Translations under genes and position numbers: made by a program
Shown here: positions 24,301 through 34,545 of the stretch, one piece after another
Position numbering within the stretch: position 1 is the first letter of the stretch
How the letters are laid out: each line of letters starts with the position of its first letter
NCBI GenBank assembly: GCA_031761405.1
Contig: JASEVX010000037.1
Span: 1,178,001-1,242,000 of the forward strand
Direction of reading: 5' to 3'
Length of the DNA stretch: 64,000 nt
DNA from: Serripes groenlandicus
Taxonomy: Eukaryota > Mollusca > Bivalvia > Cardiida > Cardiidae
The notes under the pieces: model-generated
Told to the model about the DNA's origin: nothing
Seen by the model: the letters and a program-made list of their open reading frames with translations, nothing else
Database searches by the model: none

Positions 24301-27300
24301 AGGGTAATAGTGTACAGTTATACTTACATGGATTTAGTGCCATGGCCTGCTTTAAAGTATTCATCAAGTCACTAACTTGCTGTCTCATTGCCTTGTTTTC
24401 TGCACCGTTTTCTGTACTCATCCCATCTGTGACTGTTTGCCTTGCCTTCCAAAAGTAAATGATAAAATATTAATCCTTCAAATGACACAGATGACATACG
24501 ATACCTATGAAGCAGATGAGAATTAGAAAACAATTTCTCCGATTCCAACAATGTCCTCGACCATGCATAAAACAAGAGGGCCGTGATGGCCCTAGAGCGC
24601 TTTCCTGATTAATGCAATGTGATTTCTAATGCAAAACACATCAAGACAATTACTCTGAAAAAGATTCAAAATGCATTCTCCAGAGTATTAACAATATTTT
24701 CCTTCATTTGGCCTAGTGACCTATTTTTTTTTCCGTATATAATCCATATTTGAACATGGACTAGATATCATCAGGACAAACATTCTGACAAAGTTTCAAT
24801 TTGCTCAAAGTAAAAATGCGGCCTCCGGAGTTTTAACAATATTTTCCTTCAATTTGGCCTAGTAACCTTGTTTTTAACAGACAAGAACAATATTCGAACT
24901 TGGCCTAAATATCATTAAGATAAACATTCTGAACAAATGTTAAGCTGCTGAAGCATAAAATGCGCTCTACAGTGTTAACAAGATTTTCCTCAAATTAGGC
25001 CTAGTGACCTAGCTTTTGAACAAACATGACCAATATTCTATATTGGTCTACATAACATCAAGACAAACATTATGATAAAGTTTCAACAGGCTGAAGATAA
25101 AAAAGCATCATCCAAGTGTGTTAACAATATTTCCCTTCAATTTGGCCTTGTGACCTAGGTTCTAACCCAATTTTGCACTTGACCTAGATATCATTCAGAC
25201 AAACATTCTGACAAAATAAGTTGCCGAAGCGAAAAATGCAGATTCTACAGTGTTAGCAAGATTTTCCTTCAATATAACCTAGTGACCTATAGTTGTTAAA
25301 CAGACATGTCCAATATTCTAACTTGGTCAACATATCATCAAGAAAACCATTCTTATAAAACTTTCAACATGCTCAAGTTAACAAGAGGGCCAAGATGGCC
25401 CTAAATCGATCACCTTATTTGTTTTATTGGGGTTTTACGCCGCTTTCAACATTATTTCAGTTATATCACGGTGACAGTTCACTTATTCATGATCCCTGGG
25501 TAAACAAACCAGTACTAAGCTAGAAAATGTGCCTTGCTGAAGGGAACTCCACCATGACCGTCGTGCCGCAACTGGGGATTGGACCCGGGACACCCGGTTT
25601 TAAATACCTGACGCTAACCATTCGACCACCGTGGATTCCTCGATCACCTGAGTGATAGTAAATTAATAGCAAATATATTGGAAAATTTGTTCAGGAGTGC
25701 AAATGAAACTTTTAAAGAAATAGCTTATCAGTAAAGGCCATTATGTATCTTTAAATCTAACAAGAACTGTAATAAGAATGGAATTATAAAGTTTTGTTTC
25801 GTAGTGCCTTTCCTGATGCCGCCTTGCTGCCCTGTTTGTCAACGAAATCAATATGTCTTGAACAGTTTTTGTACTTGGTCACTCAAAAAACATTTCTACC
25901 AAATTATCTTGGAATCGGACTAGCAGATTATGAAGGAAAAGGATTTTAAAGTTTAGGTATTGTTCTCACTTTCTGATGCCGCATCCACCAAAGTTCTACA
26001 CAGAATGTCAGTCTTTGAACACTTTTTAAAGAGGACCAACAAAGGAACATTCCTGTGAAGTTAAGTTAAAATTAGTCCAGTGGAATGGTAGGAGTTGGCT
26101 TTTGTAGCTCAAAGTTCAATTTACCCCTTTTGTGACGATGCCTGTATCCTTTTGTAACCAATCAATACGGCTTAAACAAATTAAGAAGAGGAACACTAAA
26201 GTAAGATTCCTCTTATATTTTCTTAAAATCAGACGAGCACTTTCATAACAAAAGCTTTTTTGTGCTTGCCAATAAAACAAAACGTTTTTGGCTGGTACAG
26301 AAAACATAACCATGTACTTTATCATTTTATTTATCAGCAAAGTACTTTATAAGTCGAAAGAGGGTCATAATTCTTACAAAAACCTTTACTAAATTATGCA
26401 TTCTTGGCTGTTGTGGAGGAATGATGGTAAAAAATATAAGCTATATCTCTAATTGTTTTGAAAGAAATTGATTTAGTATGAATAACTTTACCAAAAAACA
26501 CGACAGAGTATTGTTCTTTTGTCTGTTGATAAAGGTAATGATGGTAAATAAGTATTGTAAGTGTTTATATATAAGCTATATCTCTAATGGTTTTGAAAAA
26601 AAAGTGGGGTGGTATGAAAAACTTAACCATAATTCTAAATCGAAAAAAAGTTATGTACTCTTGTCTGTTGATGGAGGTTATGATGGTGAAAAAGTGTTGT
26701 AAGTTTCAAAGAAATATCTGTAATGGTGATGAAAAAAAATGAATTGGTACAAAAGACTTAACAAAAATTGTAAGTCGAAAAAATGGGTTATAGTTCTTAC
26801 AAAAACCTTGACAAGAGTTATGTATCCTTGTCTGTCTATGGAGGTTATGATGGTATATAAGTACTGTAAGTGTATAAGCTATATCTCGAATGGTTTTGCA
26901 AAAAAGTGGGGTGGTACCAAAAACTTAACCAAAATTCTAAGTCGAAAAAGGGCCATAATTCTTACTAAAAACATGACCAGAGTTATGTACTCTTATCAGT
27001 TGATGGAGGTAATGATGTCGAATTAGTGTTGTAAGTTTCAAAGCAATATCTGTAATGGTTTTGAAAAAAAACCAAGAATTGGTACAAAAAACTTAACCAA
27101 AAGTCTAAGTCGAAAAAGGGCCATAATTCTTACAAAAACCTTAAAAGAGTTATGTACTCTTGTCTGTTGATGGAGGTTATGATGGTGAATAAGTGTTGTA
27201 AGTTTCAAAGCAACATCTGTAATAGTTTTGACAAAAAAGGAAATTGGTACAATTCGAAAAGTCGAGCTAGAAATGGAATTTTCAAATTGTGTCATTTTGC

Positions 27301-30300
27301 CATTTTTCTAATGCCGCCTGACTGCCATGTTTTTTAACCGATTTAGTATGGCTTGCATAATTGTTGTAGAGGGTCACTAAAGTTTTGATGTTTTACCCCC
27401 TTACTAATGCCGCAGCAACCAAAGTTCTTAATGGAATTTAAATCTTTGAACAGTTTAAAATTAGTCCTGTAGTTTGAGAGGAGATGATGTTTAAAGCTAA
27501 AGGTTAAAGAAGATCGACGACGGACAGAGAGAGTTATCAGAATAGATAACCTGGAGCCTTCGGCTCAGGTGATCTAAGAATGCAGCATCCAGAGCTTTAA
27601 CAAGATTTCCCTCCAATTTCGCCTTGTGACCTAGTTTCTGACCCTATATGACCCATATTCGAACTTGGCATAGATATCATTAAGACAAACATTGGACAAA
27701 ATTTCAAACTGCTAAAGCAAAAACTGCAGCCTCCTGAGTGTTAACAAGATTTTCCTTTAATTTAACCTAGTGACCTACTTTTTGACCCAACATGACCCAT
27801 ATTCCAACTTGATATAATCATCCGGACAAACATTCTGATAAAGTTTTAACATGCTCAGATAAAAAAATGCAGCCTCCAGAGTGTTAACAAGATTTTCCTT
27901 CAATTTGACCATGTGACCTAGTTTATGACCTGATATAGCCCAGTTTCGAACTTGTCCAAGATTTGATGGAGAGGAATGATAAACTTTTATGAAGATGGGA
28001 TGCAAAACTTAGCCTGTAGAGTGTTAACAAGGCAATTGTTGACAATGCACAACGGACAGACATTGGACAAATTGTGATCACAATAGCTCACCTTCAGCAA
28101 TTTGTTCACAGGTGAGCTAAAAAACTCATAAATTTTTGAGAATACATCATTCTTGTCAGATATTAAAGGTGCTTAACTCCAAAAGATATATACTACAGTC
28201 AAACTTTTATATCAGGTAAGCAATTAAATACAAAAGCGTTCTAAGTAACACATGTGTCACCTCTAGGAGGGCATACAATAAATCTGCAAGAGAAAACGAA
28301 AACAAAAGGGCCAAAATTTAATTTTGTTGAAGAATGAATCAATTTGGTTTTACGGCACTGCAACACAAAGAGGTCAATTAGGACCAGTGATAAATGGAGG
28401 TGAACAATGAAGGTATTAGGTTCAGACAAGAAGATTTTCAAAGTCTTTCCCTATATATATATATGTTAAACAGGCGAACTCCAGGGCAGAGTCCAATTTT
28501 TACCCCAGGGGAATAAGAGGACCACTGAGCAATGAAACACATCAAATATCTAAGCTCTAGGCCTTTCTTTTTCTTTCCCTATATATCTCCATGTACAACA
28601 GGTGACCCCATGAGAAGGGCCGATTTTGACTCCAGTGGCATAATTTAAACACCACTAGAAAACGCTATATACCAAATATCCCTATAGGCCTTTCTGTTTC
28701 AGACAAGAATATTTTGAAAAGTTTTTCTTTTGGTTTTAAAGCATGGAAATAATATTTTGACACATAAACAACCTAATCTTATTAATGCTTATTAACCCTT
28801 TCACACAATGCACATGCAACAAATCTGCATCAGAAAACTTTGAAATCATCAAGGGAAACATGTAATAAATCTATATTTATATTTGAAAGTTTTGAATGGA
28901 GTTGAAAACATTTTGGCAAAAAGAAAAAGAGGGCCAGTATCGCTCCACTTCCATTAGGCAAAAATTAAATCTTGGAGATGATTTTTTAAGTTTTCACATT
29001 AGCCATATAAGGCAAAATAGCCCCACCCCCTGGCAGCCATGCATTTTCAACCACTCAACATGGCTTGAAGGAATCTAAAAGAGGGTCATCCAAGGAACAT
29101 TTTTACAAAATAATTTGAAAATCTGCCAAACAGTTTGGTTGCCATGGAAACCAGAATTTAGCATTGATCCATAAAAACTGAAGGAATTTAGGAGTCGACA
29201 TTGAGCGGATGCTTCCTATTTAGTTTCATCCTAATTGGCCAAGCGGTTAGGGAGAAGTTGTTTTAAGCAAACATTTGATACACATGCAGAATGGACAATT
29301 CGCCATGACATAAGCTCGACTGGCTTTCAGCTAGTAAAGCTAAAAATAAGTCATAATTGAAATAACCTTTATGTAGATTTTTCAATATTTTGTAAAATTG
29401 TTTTCTAAGCTGTCTGCATTAGATTTGTCAAATTCGGAAAAAAAGTAAAAACACTTTTACTCTTTCTTAGATAAGCCTTTTCCTTACATACCTGTATTTG
29501 TGAAGATGGTCCAGCATCATGGGCGTTTTGGACTCCTAGGCTCTTTAACTGGTCGTTGATTTCCCGAATGGATAATTTTATAGAATCCACGTCTTTTGTT
29601 ACATCCTGTTTTTTTATCTGAAGAGGACAAATAACATCATTTTTTTCTTTCTTTGATTGGTTAAGGACATGGCTTGCCTGGGTTCAAATCGGGTTCTGAC
29701 TTTTTGTCCCCACACTAACAGCGCGAGTACTGGTTATGTCTCCTGGGGTGTTAGTTATTTAAGCTTAAAGCTTAAGTTTCACAATCAATGAAATATAAAC
29801 TAGAACTATCACTGAATGTGATTAATACTCCCCCCCCCCCCTGAATATTTAGAAACCCCACCTTAAAATGACATTGTTGTGTACTGGATTATTCTTGTTT
29901 TGTTCACTGTTGGATTGTCGTTGTTAAAATTATTAAATAAAGCTTTTTTAATTGTTGTGCAGTGCACAAGCTTTCACAGGGCCTTTCCTCCTACTATATT
30001 AGAGGCCGAAATAGGCTAATTCACAATTAAGAAAAGCAAAACAAATTCACAATGATGTGAACAATTTTACAAATGAAGAAGCAAGGAATCGGTGGAACCG
30101 AAGGATGCTCCCCATAAGGGCTTTGTCAAGTGATAATAGACATTGTCTGATAGAACTAGTGATCATACCTATTTACATAATACAGACTTCATTAAAAGAA
30201 AATAATAAAAAACAAGTGAGTTAATATTTATTATTTATTATAGAGTAATGGTTCTTGTGTAATGCACTTCCTCTCTTTAATAGCTATCTACATTTCAAGT

Positions 30301-33300
30301 TTCATCGAAATATCTTTCGTACTTTTGGAGTTATGGTCCTGAAATTGAAATATAAAGTCTAACATGGGGAAATAACTTGAACATCATTCACTAAAAGTTA
30401 TGGTGATTATGCACGCTCTCTTATTGATATGTATGTATATCTCAAGTTTCATTGAACTATATTCAGTACTTTGATTTATGCTCAATGCAAATAAAGTGTG
30501 ACGGACATAAAAAGAAAATAATAAAAACAAGGGAGTTAATTTTTATTATTTATTATCGAGTTATGGTTCTTGTGTAATGCACTTCCTCTCTTTAATATCT
30601 ATCTACATTTTAAGTTTCATTGAAATATCTTTCGTACTTTTGAAGTTATGGTCCTGAAATTGAAATATAAAGTCTAACAAGGGAGATAACTTGAAATTAT
30701 TCACTATAAGTTATGGTTCTTGTGTAATGCACTTCCTTTCATTAATATCTGCATACATTTCAAGTTTCATCGAAATATCTTTAGTACTTCTCGAGTTATG
30801 GTCCTGACATGGAAATATAAAGTCTAACAAGGGAGATTATTTGAAAATTATTCACTATAAAATTATGGTTCTTGTATTATGCACTCTCTCTTATTGATAT
30901 GTATGTATATTGCAAGTTTCATTGAACTATTTTCAATACTTTTAGATATATGCTCAATGCAATTATGCAAATAAAGTTATAACTATATTTTGGGAAGAAT
31001 AAAAATTTACATAGCAAACAAATGAAGTGTATACTTGCATAAACCAGTAGGAAGTGCATTAAGTCATAAAGCAAAATAAATTGGAATATACCTTGTTCAT
31101 AAGATTTCATAATACTTCATTTATACATAAAACATTATTTTTCGTCACAATTTTGCGATTTATTATGTCATTTTTTTCACAATTTAGCAATTTTGCATGT
31201 TGAATTTCACAAAGCAAATAGGCTAGGGATTCTTCACAAAATGGGATTGAAAGGGGCTGTAAATTCATGGCAATCAATAACAAAAATTAAGTATTTGAGA
31301 TATGCTGAGGAACCCAATCAAGAGAAATAAACAAAAGAGAAATAGAGAAAATAAAATCACACCTCCTTTGCTTGAACTGCATGTATGCATCAACTTGGTT
31401 CTTCGAAGGACTTTATTTAAACTGCTATTATCAATGATGTCCTTTTTTATGAAAGTTTTCCTCAGGACAAGAAAAGTAACAAAAGGCAATAACTGTGTAA
31501 TTAACTAAATTAGAGTTATGGTTCTTGTACATTGCACTTCCTCTCATTGTGTTCTACCATTGTATGAAGTTTAATTAGATTACATCTAGTAGTTCGAGTT
31601 ATGGTTCCTGTACAAAGCACTTTCTTTCATTGTGCTCTAACATTTTTTGTATGAAATTTTATTAGATTCCATCTAGTAGTTATTAATTTATTCTCCGGAC
31701 AAGAAAAAGAAACAAAGGCAATAACTATGTAATTAGCTAAGTTAGAGTTATGGTTCTTGTGCATTGCACTTCCTCTCATTATGCTCTACCATTATATGAA
31801 GTGTTTTTAGATTTCATCTAGTAGTATTAAGTAATTTTCCAGACAAGAAAAAGTAACAAAGGACAATAACTCTGTAATTAGATAAATTATAGTTATGGTA
31901 CACTGCCCTTTCTCTCATTGTGTTCTACCATTTCATGAAGATTCATTAGACTCCATCTAGAAATTAACGAGCTATTCACCGGACAAGAAAAAGTAACAAA
32001 GTGAAATAATTCTGGAATGAGATAAAATGGAGTTATTTATTGTACACTGCACTACCTCTCACTGTGTTGTATCATCGCATGAAGTTTTATTAAATTCCAT
32101 CCAGTAGTTTTAAAGTTATGCTCCAGACAAGGAAAATAGCAACGGATCATCGGACCAACCGACCACATGGTGACTCCAATATACCCCCTTCAAACTTTGT
32201 TTGTCAGGGGTATAACAAGTTTAAACTAGAAGGACATAACCACAATCAGAACAAGGATCCAACTTCATCAAGTATCATTTACCGGAGAACTTTTGCTGTA
32301 TTTGAGTATTTATCTATTTTTAGCTGGAGCAGCCATCTCGTCCAGTGGAATGGTTGGGAAAAGTTTGGTAGATGAAAGTTTGTGCGAATTAATTTTTTAA
32401 ATTGCATGTGATTTAGGACGAGATATTGTTTTCTGATTTTCTATTTTCAGTTCTTTTACTTGTGTAGTTGAGCGAAACGGTTTGAACAATTTGGTAGATG
32501 GCCATTTAAAGAAAAGATCAGCGATTTTAATTTAGAATGGGCCAGTGGCTTTTGGTTATTTAAATATTAAATGTTTGAACAATATTGATAAAGGATAACC
32601 TATGGAATATAAGTGTGCAAATATTTTGAACAATTTTGATAAAAGGTGAGCTAAAACGTGACCATTATCCCATATTGCCTATCTAAAAACTCCCAAAACC
32701 GATTTCATATTAAGTTTGCAGGGGCCTTGAAGTTTGCCAAGTTTTAAATTCTACACTTTTACTATTTAACTAAATTAGTTTCTCTTTCTTGGAGTTCTAG
32801 TTGTTAAAAGTATGTAAATAAGAAAATATCAAATCAAAAAATCCCTGTATATAGGATTGTTTTAAACCCAATAACTACTGTTTGGTAATGGACCCTTTAA
32901 AAGTAGAAGAAGGTCAAGGGCTACAAATGACTTTTTTAGTGAATTGGGTATTTACCCAATTGTTTTTTCAGAAAATTGCGTTTCTTTTTTTATATGTAAT
33001 TTTACCCATCATTATTTTTTAAATAACTTTTTTGTATGACTTAAAATCATCTAAAAAGGTGAGACATAATGAGCAAAGTCCTCTTTTCTCAAAATTGTTG
33101 AAGAGTACATAACTCTTGTCAATGTTTGTGTAAGAATTATGGCCCTTTTTCGACATCTTGCAGATTTGGCAAATATGGGAAAGAGCTAACAAATCTCAAC
33201 TTACCTGCTCCGTAAGTTCATCCAATTTATACGCTATATTTAAATATTTATCCTCAATGTCCCACTTCAACAGAGCATCAAGCTTGGCGTAATCAGTTCC

Positions 33301-33822
33301 AAGAAGTGGTTTTGATTTTGTTTCTTTAATCTTTGGTTGAATAGCAGCTTTTTCTTGCGGACCAACTTCACCAGCAAGTTCAACTAAGGCATTTTCAGTG
33401 ACTTCCCAGAACTTTTCAAAATCTAACCTCTTCAAAGCAGCTTTTGGTCTATGAGCTACAGCTTCATTTCGCATGGTTTTCAATTCATTCATAAAGCGTC
33501 CTGGTGACTTATCACTTGGTTCTGAACATGGACTGTTCCATCCGTTTGTTGGTGGCTTAATCTTTATGAGATTACGAATCAAAACATACAGCAACGAAAT
33601 GTCAAATTCGTCTTCATCTGCATTGAGTATCAAATTCAATTGCGTATCGTTTAAAAGCTTTCTTATTGTAAGGTTTGTGACCTCTTTAGATTTACTTTCC
33701 AAATATTGTGCAACTGTTTGACCAGGTGGTATGTACTTTATAAATACTTTGCGTAGAACCTCAGTTCCCAGGTCAACCATAAGACATACAAGTCTGTAGT
33801 AATATGACCGCTCCTCATCCAT
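14640..33822 (-). CDS. Five-exon gene: DZIP3-like HEPN domain, coiled-coil linker, trypsin-like (pseudo)protease; 578 aa
   Basis: Seen: exons 33822-33205, 29617-29492, 24445-24328, 18644-18447 and 15316-14640 have GT donors and AG acceptors and keep one frame across all four junctions (phases 0, 0, 1, 1), giving 1737 nt or 578 codons plus TAG. Residues 1-150 resemble the HEPN domain of DZIP3-type proteins, with R118-NEAVA-H124 matching the HEPN R-x4-6-H motif. Residues 207-233 (V212, V216, I219, I223, I226, L230, L233) and 268-282 show 4-3 heptads. Residues about 320-578 form a chymotrypsin-fold protease: FRVGDGFLIT strand, D402 in DVAILEI, S508 in GGSGSP. The His site is Q347 (ITVFQVI). No RING finger, signal peptide or membrane span is visible. 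Known: HEPN domains are often RNases or RNA binders; FAM111/HtrA-like proteases are intracellular. Inferred: an intracellular effector whose protease half may be inactive or retuned. Extra small exons in the 3-6 kb introns cannot be excluded. Confidence 0.82.
15395..15447. repeat. P repeat fragment
   Basis: ATTGCTGCAGATGGGTCAGA to GAGGGAAAAGGTTAA, in intron 4. Confidence 0.55.
15497..16716 (+). mobile_element. Tandem-cored element split by the hAT element
   Basis: Head ACAAGAGGGCCATGATGGCC, tail CTCACCTTCAGC..GCTCAGGTGAGCTAA; about 530 bp without the insertion. The next element begins at once at 16717. Confidence 0.8.
15876..16565. mobile_element. hAT-type non-autonomous element, 690 bp
   Basis: The ends are TAGGGATGTCAACGGT and its near-complement AACTGTTGACATCCCTA. 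An exact 8-bp direct repeat AATTATTG flanks it (15868-15875, 16566-16573), the target size of hAT transposases. Subterminal CGGTTAATCG-like words repeat at both ends. No transposase frame. It interrupts a tandem-cored element. Confidence 0.9.
16717..17864 (+). mobile_element. Tandem-cored element, GGTGATCTAA tail
   Basis: Head ACAAGAGGGCAAATATG then TGATCACCTGAGTGA; tail GAGCCTTTGGCTCAGGTGAT with CTAA. A TATCACTGAAGATGAT element (16806-17107) is nested near the head. Contains a poly-C run at 17232. 17865-18189 shows nothing further. Confidence 0.78.
16806..17107 (+). mobile_element. Nested element, TATCACTGAAG head
   Basis: ACTAGAACTATCACTGAAG to GTGACTCC..GGAGGGTATAAT; one core unit. Confidence 0.55.
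18190..18340. repeat. P repeat, diverged
   Basis: ACAAATCTGCAGCAAAAC and ACATTGTGGCAAAAGGAACA, within intron 4. Confidence 0.5.
18447..18644 (-). CDS. Exon 4: protease N-terminal half with His-to-Gln at the catalytic site
   Basis: 198 nt between acceptor ATTTGACAG and donor TTTCAG|GTAAGT, phase 1 at both ends. After a Gly/Asn-rich linker the sequence VGCLVTPFGRGTAFRVGDG leads into FLITVFQVIKEV. In trypsin-like proteases the corresponding T-x-x-H-V carries the catalytic His; here the codon is CAG (Gln347). A single C/T-to-G change from a His codon explains it. The exon is otherwise open and well spliced, so this looks like a real coding difference, although an assembly or sequencing error cannot be excluded from one window. 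Confidence 0.82.
18990..19100 (-). promoter_or_regulatory. Possible internal promoter (TGACGTCA, E2F-like)
   Basis: In intron 3, about 400 bp before exon 4: a perfect CRE palindrome TGACGTCA (near 19038), TTGACGTTTCACC, and TTGCGGGAAACG (E2F-like). Below it at about 18795, still minus strand, lies CCCAAAATGGCAGCC, a YY1-like initiator with an ATG that opens a short frame. A transcript starting here could contain only the protease exons. No transcript evidence. Confidence 0.3.
19172..19305. repeat. P repeat, right half
   Basis: ACATTGTGGCAAAAGGATAA to AATAGGGAAAGGGTTTA. Between it and 19760 there is only AT-rich intron. Confidence 0.65.
19761..21744 (+). mobile_element. Tandem-cored element, TCGAGCTAA tail, with nested MITE
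   Basis: Head CAAGAGCTGTCGGAGGACAG and GCTCGACTATTC; about eight ~160-190-bp units; tail ATAGCTCTCATGTTCTTCGA and ATAGTCGAGCTAA. Head and tail carry inverted copies of CGACTATTC/GAATAGTCG, the same design as the GGTGAG class with different letters. Confidence 0.82.
20741..21199. mobile_element. 459-bp MITE with 19-bp TIRs and TA target
   Basis: The TIRs are GGTCAAAGGGAAGTAAATC and its exact complement, bordered by TA on both sides (20739-20740, 21200-21201). Neighbouring units of the tandem array (ACTTGCATAAAATGCAGG) serve as empty-site controls. No coding capacity. The TA target suggests a Tc1/mariner-type helper. Confidence 0.88.
21793..23129. repeat. Cluster of five P repeats
   Basis: Copies near 21793-22033, 22115-22331, 22451-22636, 22707-22936 and 22937-23129, each with CTGCAGCAGA-like arms and CCCTTTCCC/GGGAAAGGG ends. 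The 193-codon open frame over 21822-22403 is two P repeats read through and is not a gene. Confidence 0.75.
23440..23866. repeat. Two P repeats, back to back
   Basis: 23440-23672 and 23666-23866 share the junction GGGAAAGGGTTTATCCTTTC. Confidence 0.75.
23991..24067 (+). mobile_element. SINE 3' end fragment
   Basis: AGGTGAACTGGCCGCCGTGA to the CAATCAATCAATC tail; 5'-truncated copy of the main SINE family (RUDI-like V-SINE by tail pattern). Confidence 0.7.
24328..24445 (-). CDS. Exon 3: second short helix (residues 249-287)
   Basis: 39 codons plus one base. The acceptor is TTACTTTTGGAAG and the donor is CCAT|GTAAGT, phase 1. The translation runs ARQTVTDGMSTENG, then a helix with M268, V272, L275, L279 and A282 on one face. 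The reading starting at a nearby alternative AG hits a stop before the donor, which favours the acceptor chosen here. The leftover T plus GT from exon 4 makes Cys288. Confidence 0.68.
25380..27577 (+). mobile_element. Inner tandem-cored element, GGTGATCTAA tail
   Basis: Head ACAAGAGGGCCAAGATGGCC; ~160-bp units in 26500-27250 (GTCTGTTGATGGAGGTTATG); tail GAGCCTTCGGCTCAGGTGAT with CTAA. Removal restores the host unit (GCTCAAGTTAA / GAATGCAGC). It contains the SINE at 25416. Confidence 0.8.
25416..25639 (-). mobile_element. Full SINE with 10-bp target duplication
   Basis: The minus strand has A-box TGGTCGAATGGTTAGCG, B-box GGGTCCAATCCC and the GCGGCGTAAAACCCCAATA tail. TCGATCACCT is duplicated at 25406-25415 and 25640-25649. 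It landed in the head of a tandem-cored element. The tRNA head differs from the copies at 36931 and 44031. Confidence 0.8.
28415..28735. repeat. Two ~150-bp units, as at 1147
   Basis: AATATCTAAGCTCTAGGCCT and GTACAACAGGTGAC. The 290 bp before it show nothing. Confidence 0.6.
28795..28925. repeat. P repeat, left half
   Basis: TTAACCCTTTCACACAATG to AACATTTTGGCAAAAAG, cut by the next element. Confidence 0.6.
28926..29346 (+). mobile_element. Short tandem-cored element
   Basis: Head GAGGGCCAGTATCGCTC, ~1.5 units, tail CATAAGCTCGACTGGCTTTC and AGCTAAAA. Confidence 0.7.
29492..29617 (-). CDS. Exon 2: coiled-coil linker (residues 207-248)
   Basis: 42 codons in phase 0. The acceptor is TTTGTCCTCTTCAG just above 29617 and the donor is CAG|GTATGT below 29492. 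Hydrophobic residues V212, V216, I219, I223, I226, L230 and L233 follow an exact 4-3-4-3-4-3 spacing, so this is a short amphipathic helix likely to dimerise, followed by a flexible tail (AGPSSQIQ). No enzymatic motif. It is assigned to the gene because strand, phase and position all fit between exons 1 and 3. Confidence 0.75.
29655..29792 (+). mobile_element. SINE copy, partial
   Basis: A B-box-like GGGTTCAAATC, then GCGCGAGTACTGGTTATGTC and TTAAGCTTAAAG..TCACAATCAATG, matching the family at 3250-3469 in plus orientation. It begins about 40 bp upstream (in intron 1) of exon 2's acceptor. Confidence 0.55.
29801..32217 (+). mobile_element. Composite tandem-cored region, GGGGTATAAC tail
   Basis: Head ACTAGAACTATCACTGAATG; ~155-bp units at 30215-30975 (GTAATGCACTTCCTCTC); ~115-bp units at 31505-32120 (TCATCTAGTAGT); tail GGTGACTCCAATATACCCCC and TTTGTCAGGGGTATAAC. 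It fills most of intron 1. Confidence 0.65.
32218..33144. other. Intron 1 DNA, no feature recognised
   Basis: AT-rich, with poly-T runs and no repeat unit I could match. 33145-33190 is a P repeat end. Confidence 0.5.
33205..33822 (-). CDS. Exon 1: DZIP3-like HEPN domain (residues 1-206)
   Basis: The start is the ATG at 33822-33820 in a strong context (GACCATGG), with an in-frame TGA six codons upstream, so the frame begins here or at the TTG two codons earlier. The first 45 residues (YYYRLVCLMVDLGTEVLRKV, then YIPPGQTV) are the typical opening helices of the DZIP3-type HEPN domain. The putative catalytic pair is R118/H124, and the residue after Arg is Asn, as in many active HEPN RNases. A second conserved segment at 170-195 (PLLGTDYAKLDALLKWDIED) follows a charged linker. 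The exon ends at 33205 with donor CAG|GTAAGT, phase 0. A fragment of the P repeat (33145-33190) lies just inside the intron. Confidence 0.85.
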
Positions 33823-34029
33823 GGTCAATTCAGAATTTCAGACGACAATAATAAAACACCAAACAACAACTTTGAGTCTGAAAAGAAGAAAGATCAAATT
33901 TAAAACTGTTGCAGGATAGCTTAGCCCTTGCTGAGTTAGGGCTTGATTATAATGTTGAAGCAAAACGTTAACATTTGGTAACACTGTGAATAATGTGGTC
34001 ACAATAAAAGATTTCCATGGACAGAATAA

Positions 34030-34545
34030 AACGTTTCCCACCTGCAGATGAATTTGACACATTAGCAGCAGACGTTTGAATGTTTTCAACTCTATCCAAC
34101 AATTACACTTTCATTTATAGAGATTTTTCAATATCTTGCCTAGATGTTTTCAGTCGTTTGCAACAGATGTGTTGTATTTTGGAAAGGGTTTTTTAGCCAC
34201 AATCACTTACTTAAGAGGTCTACACAAGATATAGATTATCCTTTTCTCACATGTAGACAACTATTGAAAACATAATGGCTAAAAATGAAAATTCTCATGA
34301 ATAGCGGTTTCTCCCTTTTCCTCAATATTTTCAACTCAATACATTTTCTATAATATTGCCTAGTCTTGTTTTTAAAAAATTCAACCGATGTAGAATTGTT
34401 GTACATGGGAAAGGGTTAACATCTTCCCAAAAAACCCAAATCTGCAGTACAAAATTTGAAAAAAAAAATACTGAAAAGTGTTGAAAACATTGAAGCAAAT
34501 GGAGATATTGCTCATTATGAATACACATTCTGACTAAATGTGGGG
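34030..34545. repeat. Three P repeat copies, upstream of the gene start
   Basis: 34030-34190, 34240-34418 and 34430-34545; TTTCCCACCTGCAGATG, GGGAAAGGGTTAACATCTTC. The first lies ~200 bp before the start codon, so the promoter, if near, is between or beyond these. Confidence 0.6.

Larger units (their letters stand above)
24570..28122 (+). mobile_element. Tandem-cored element carrying another element inside
   Basis: Head AACAAGAGGGCCGTGATGGC; ~140-bp units (GGCCTAGTGACCTA, ATCAAGACAAACATTC); tail CTCACCTTCAGC..AGGTGAGCTAA. Split at 25380-27577. Confidence 0.8.
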
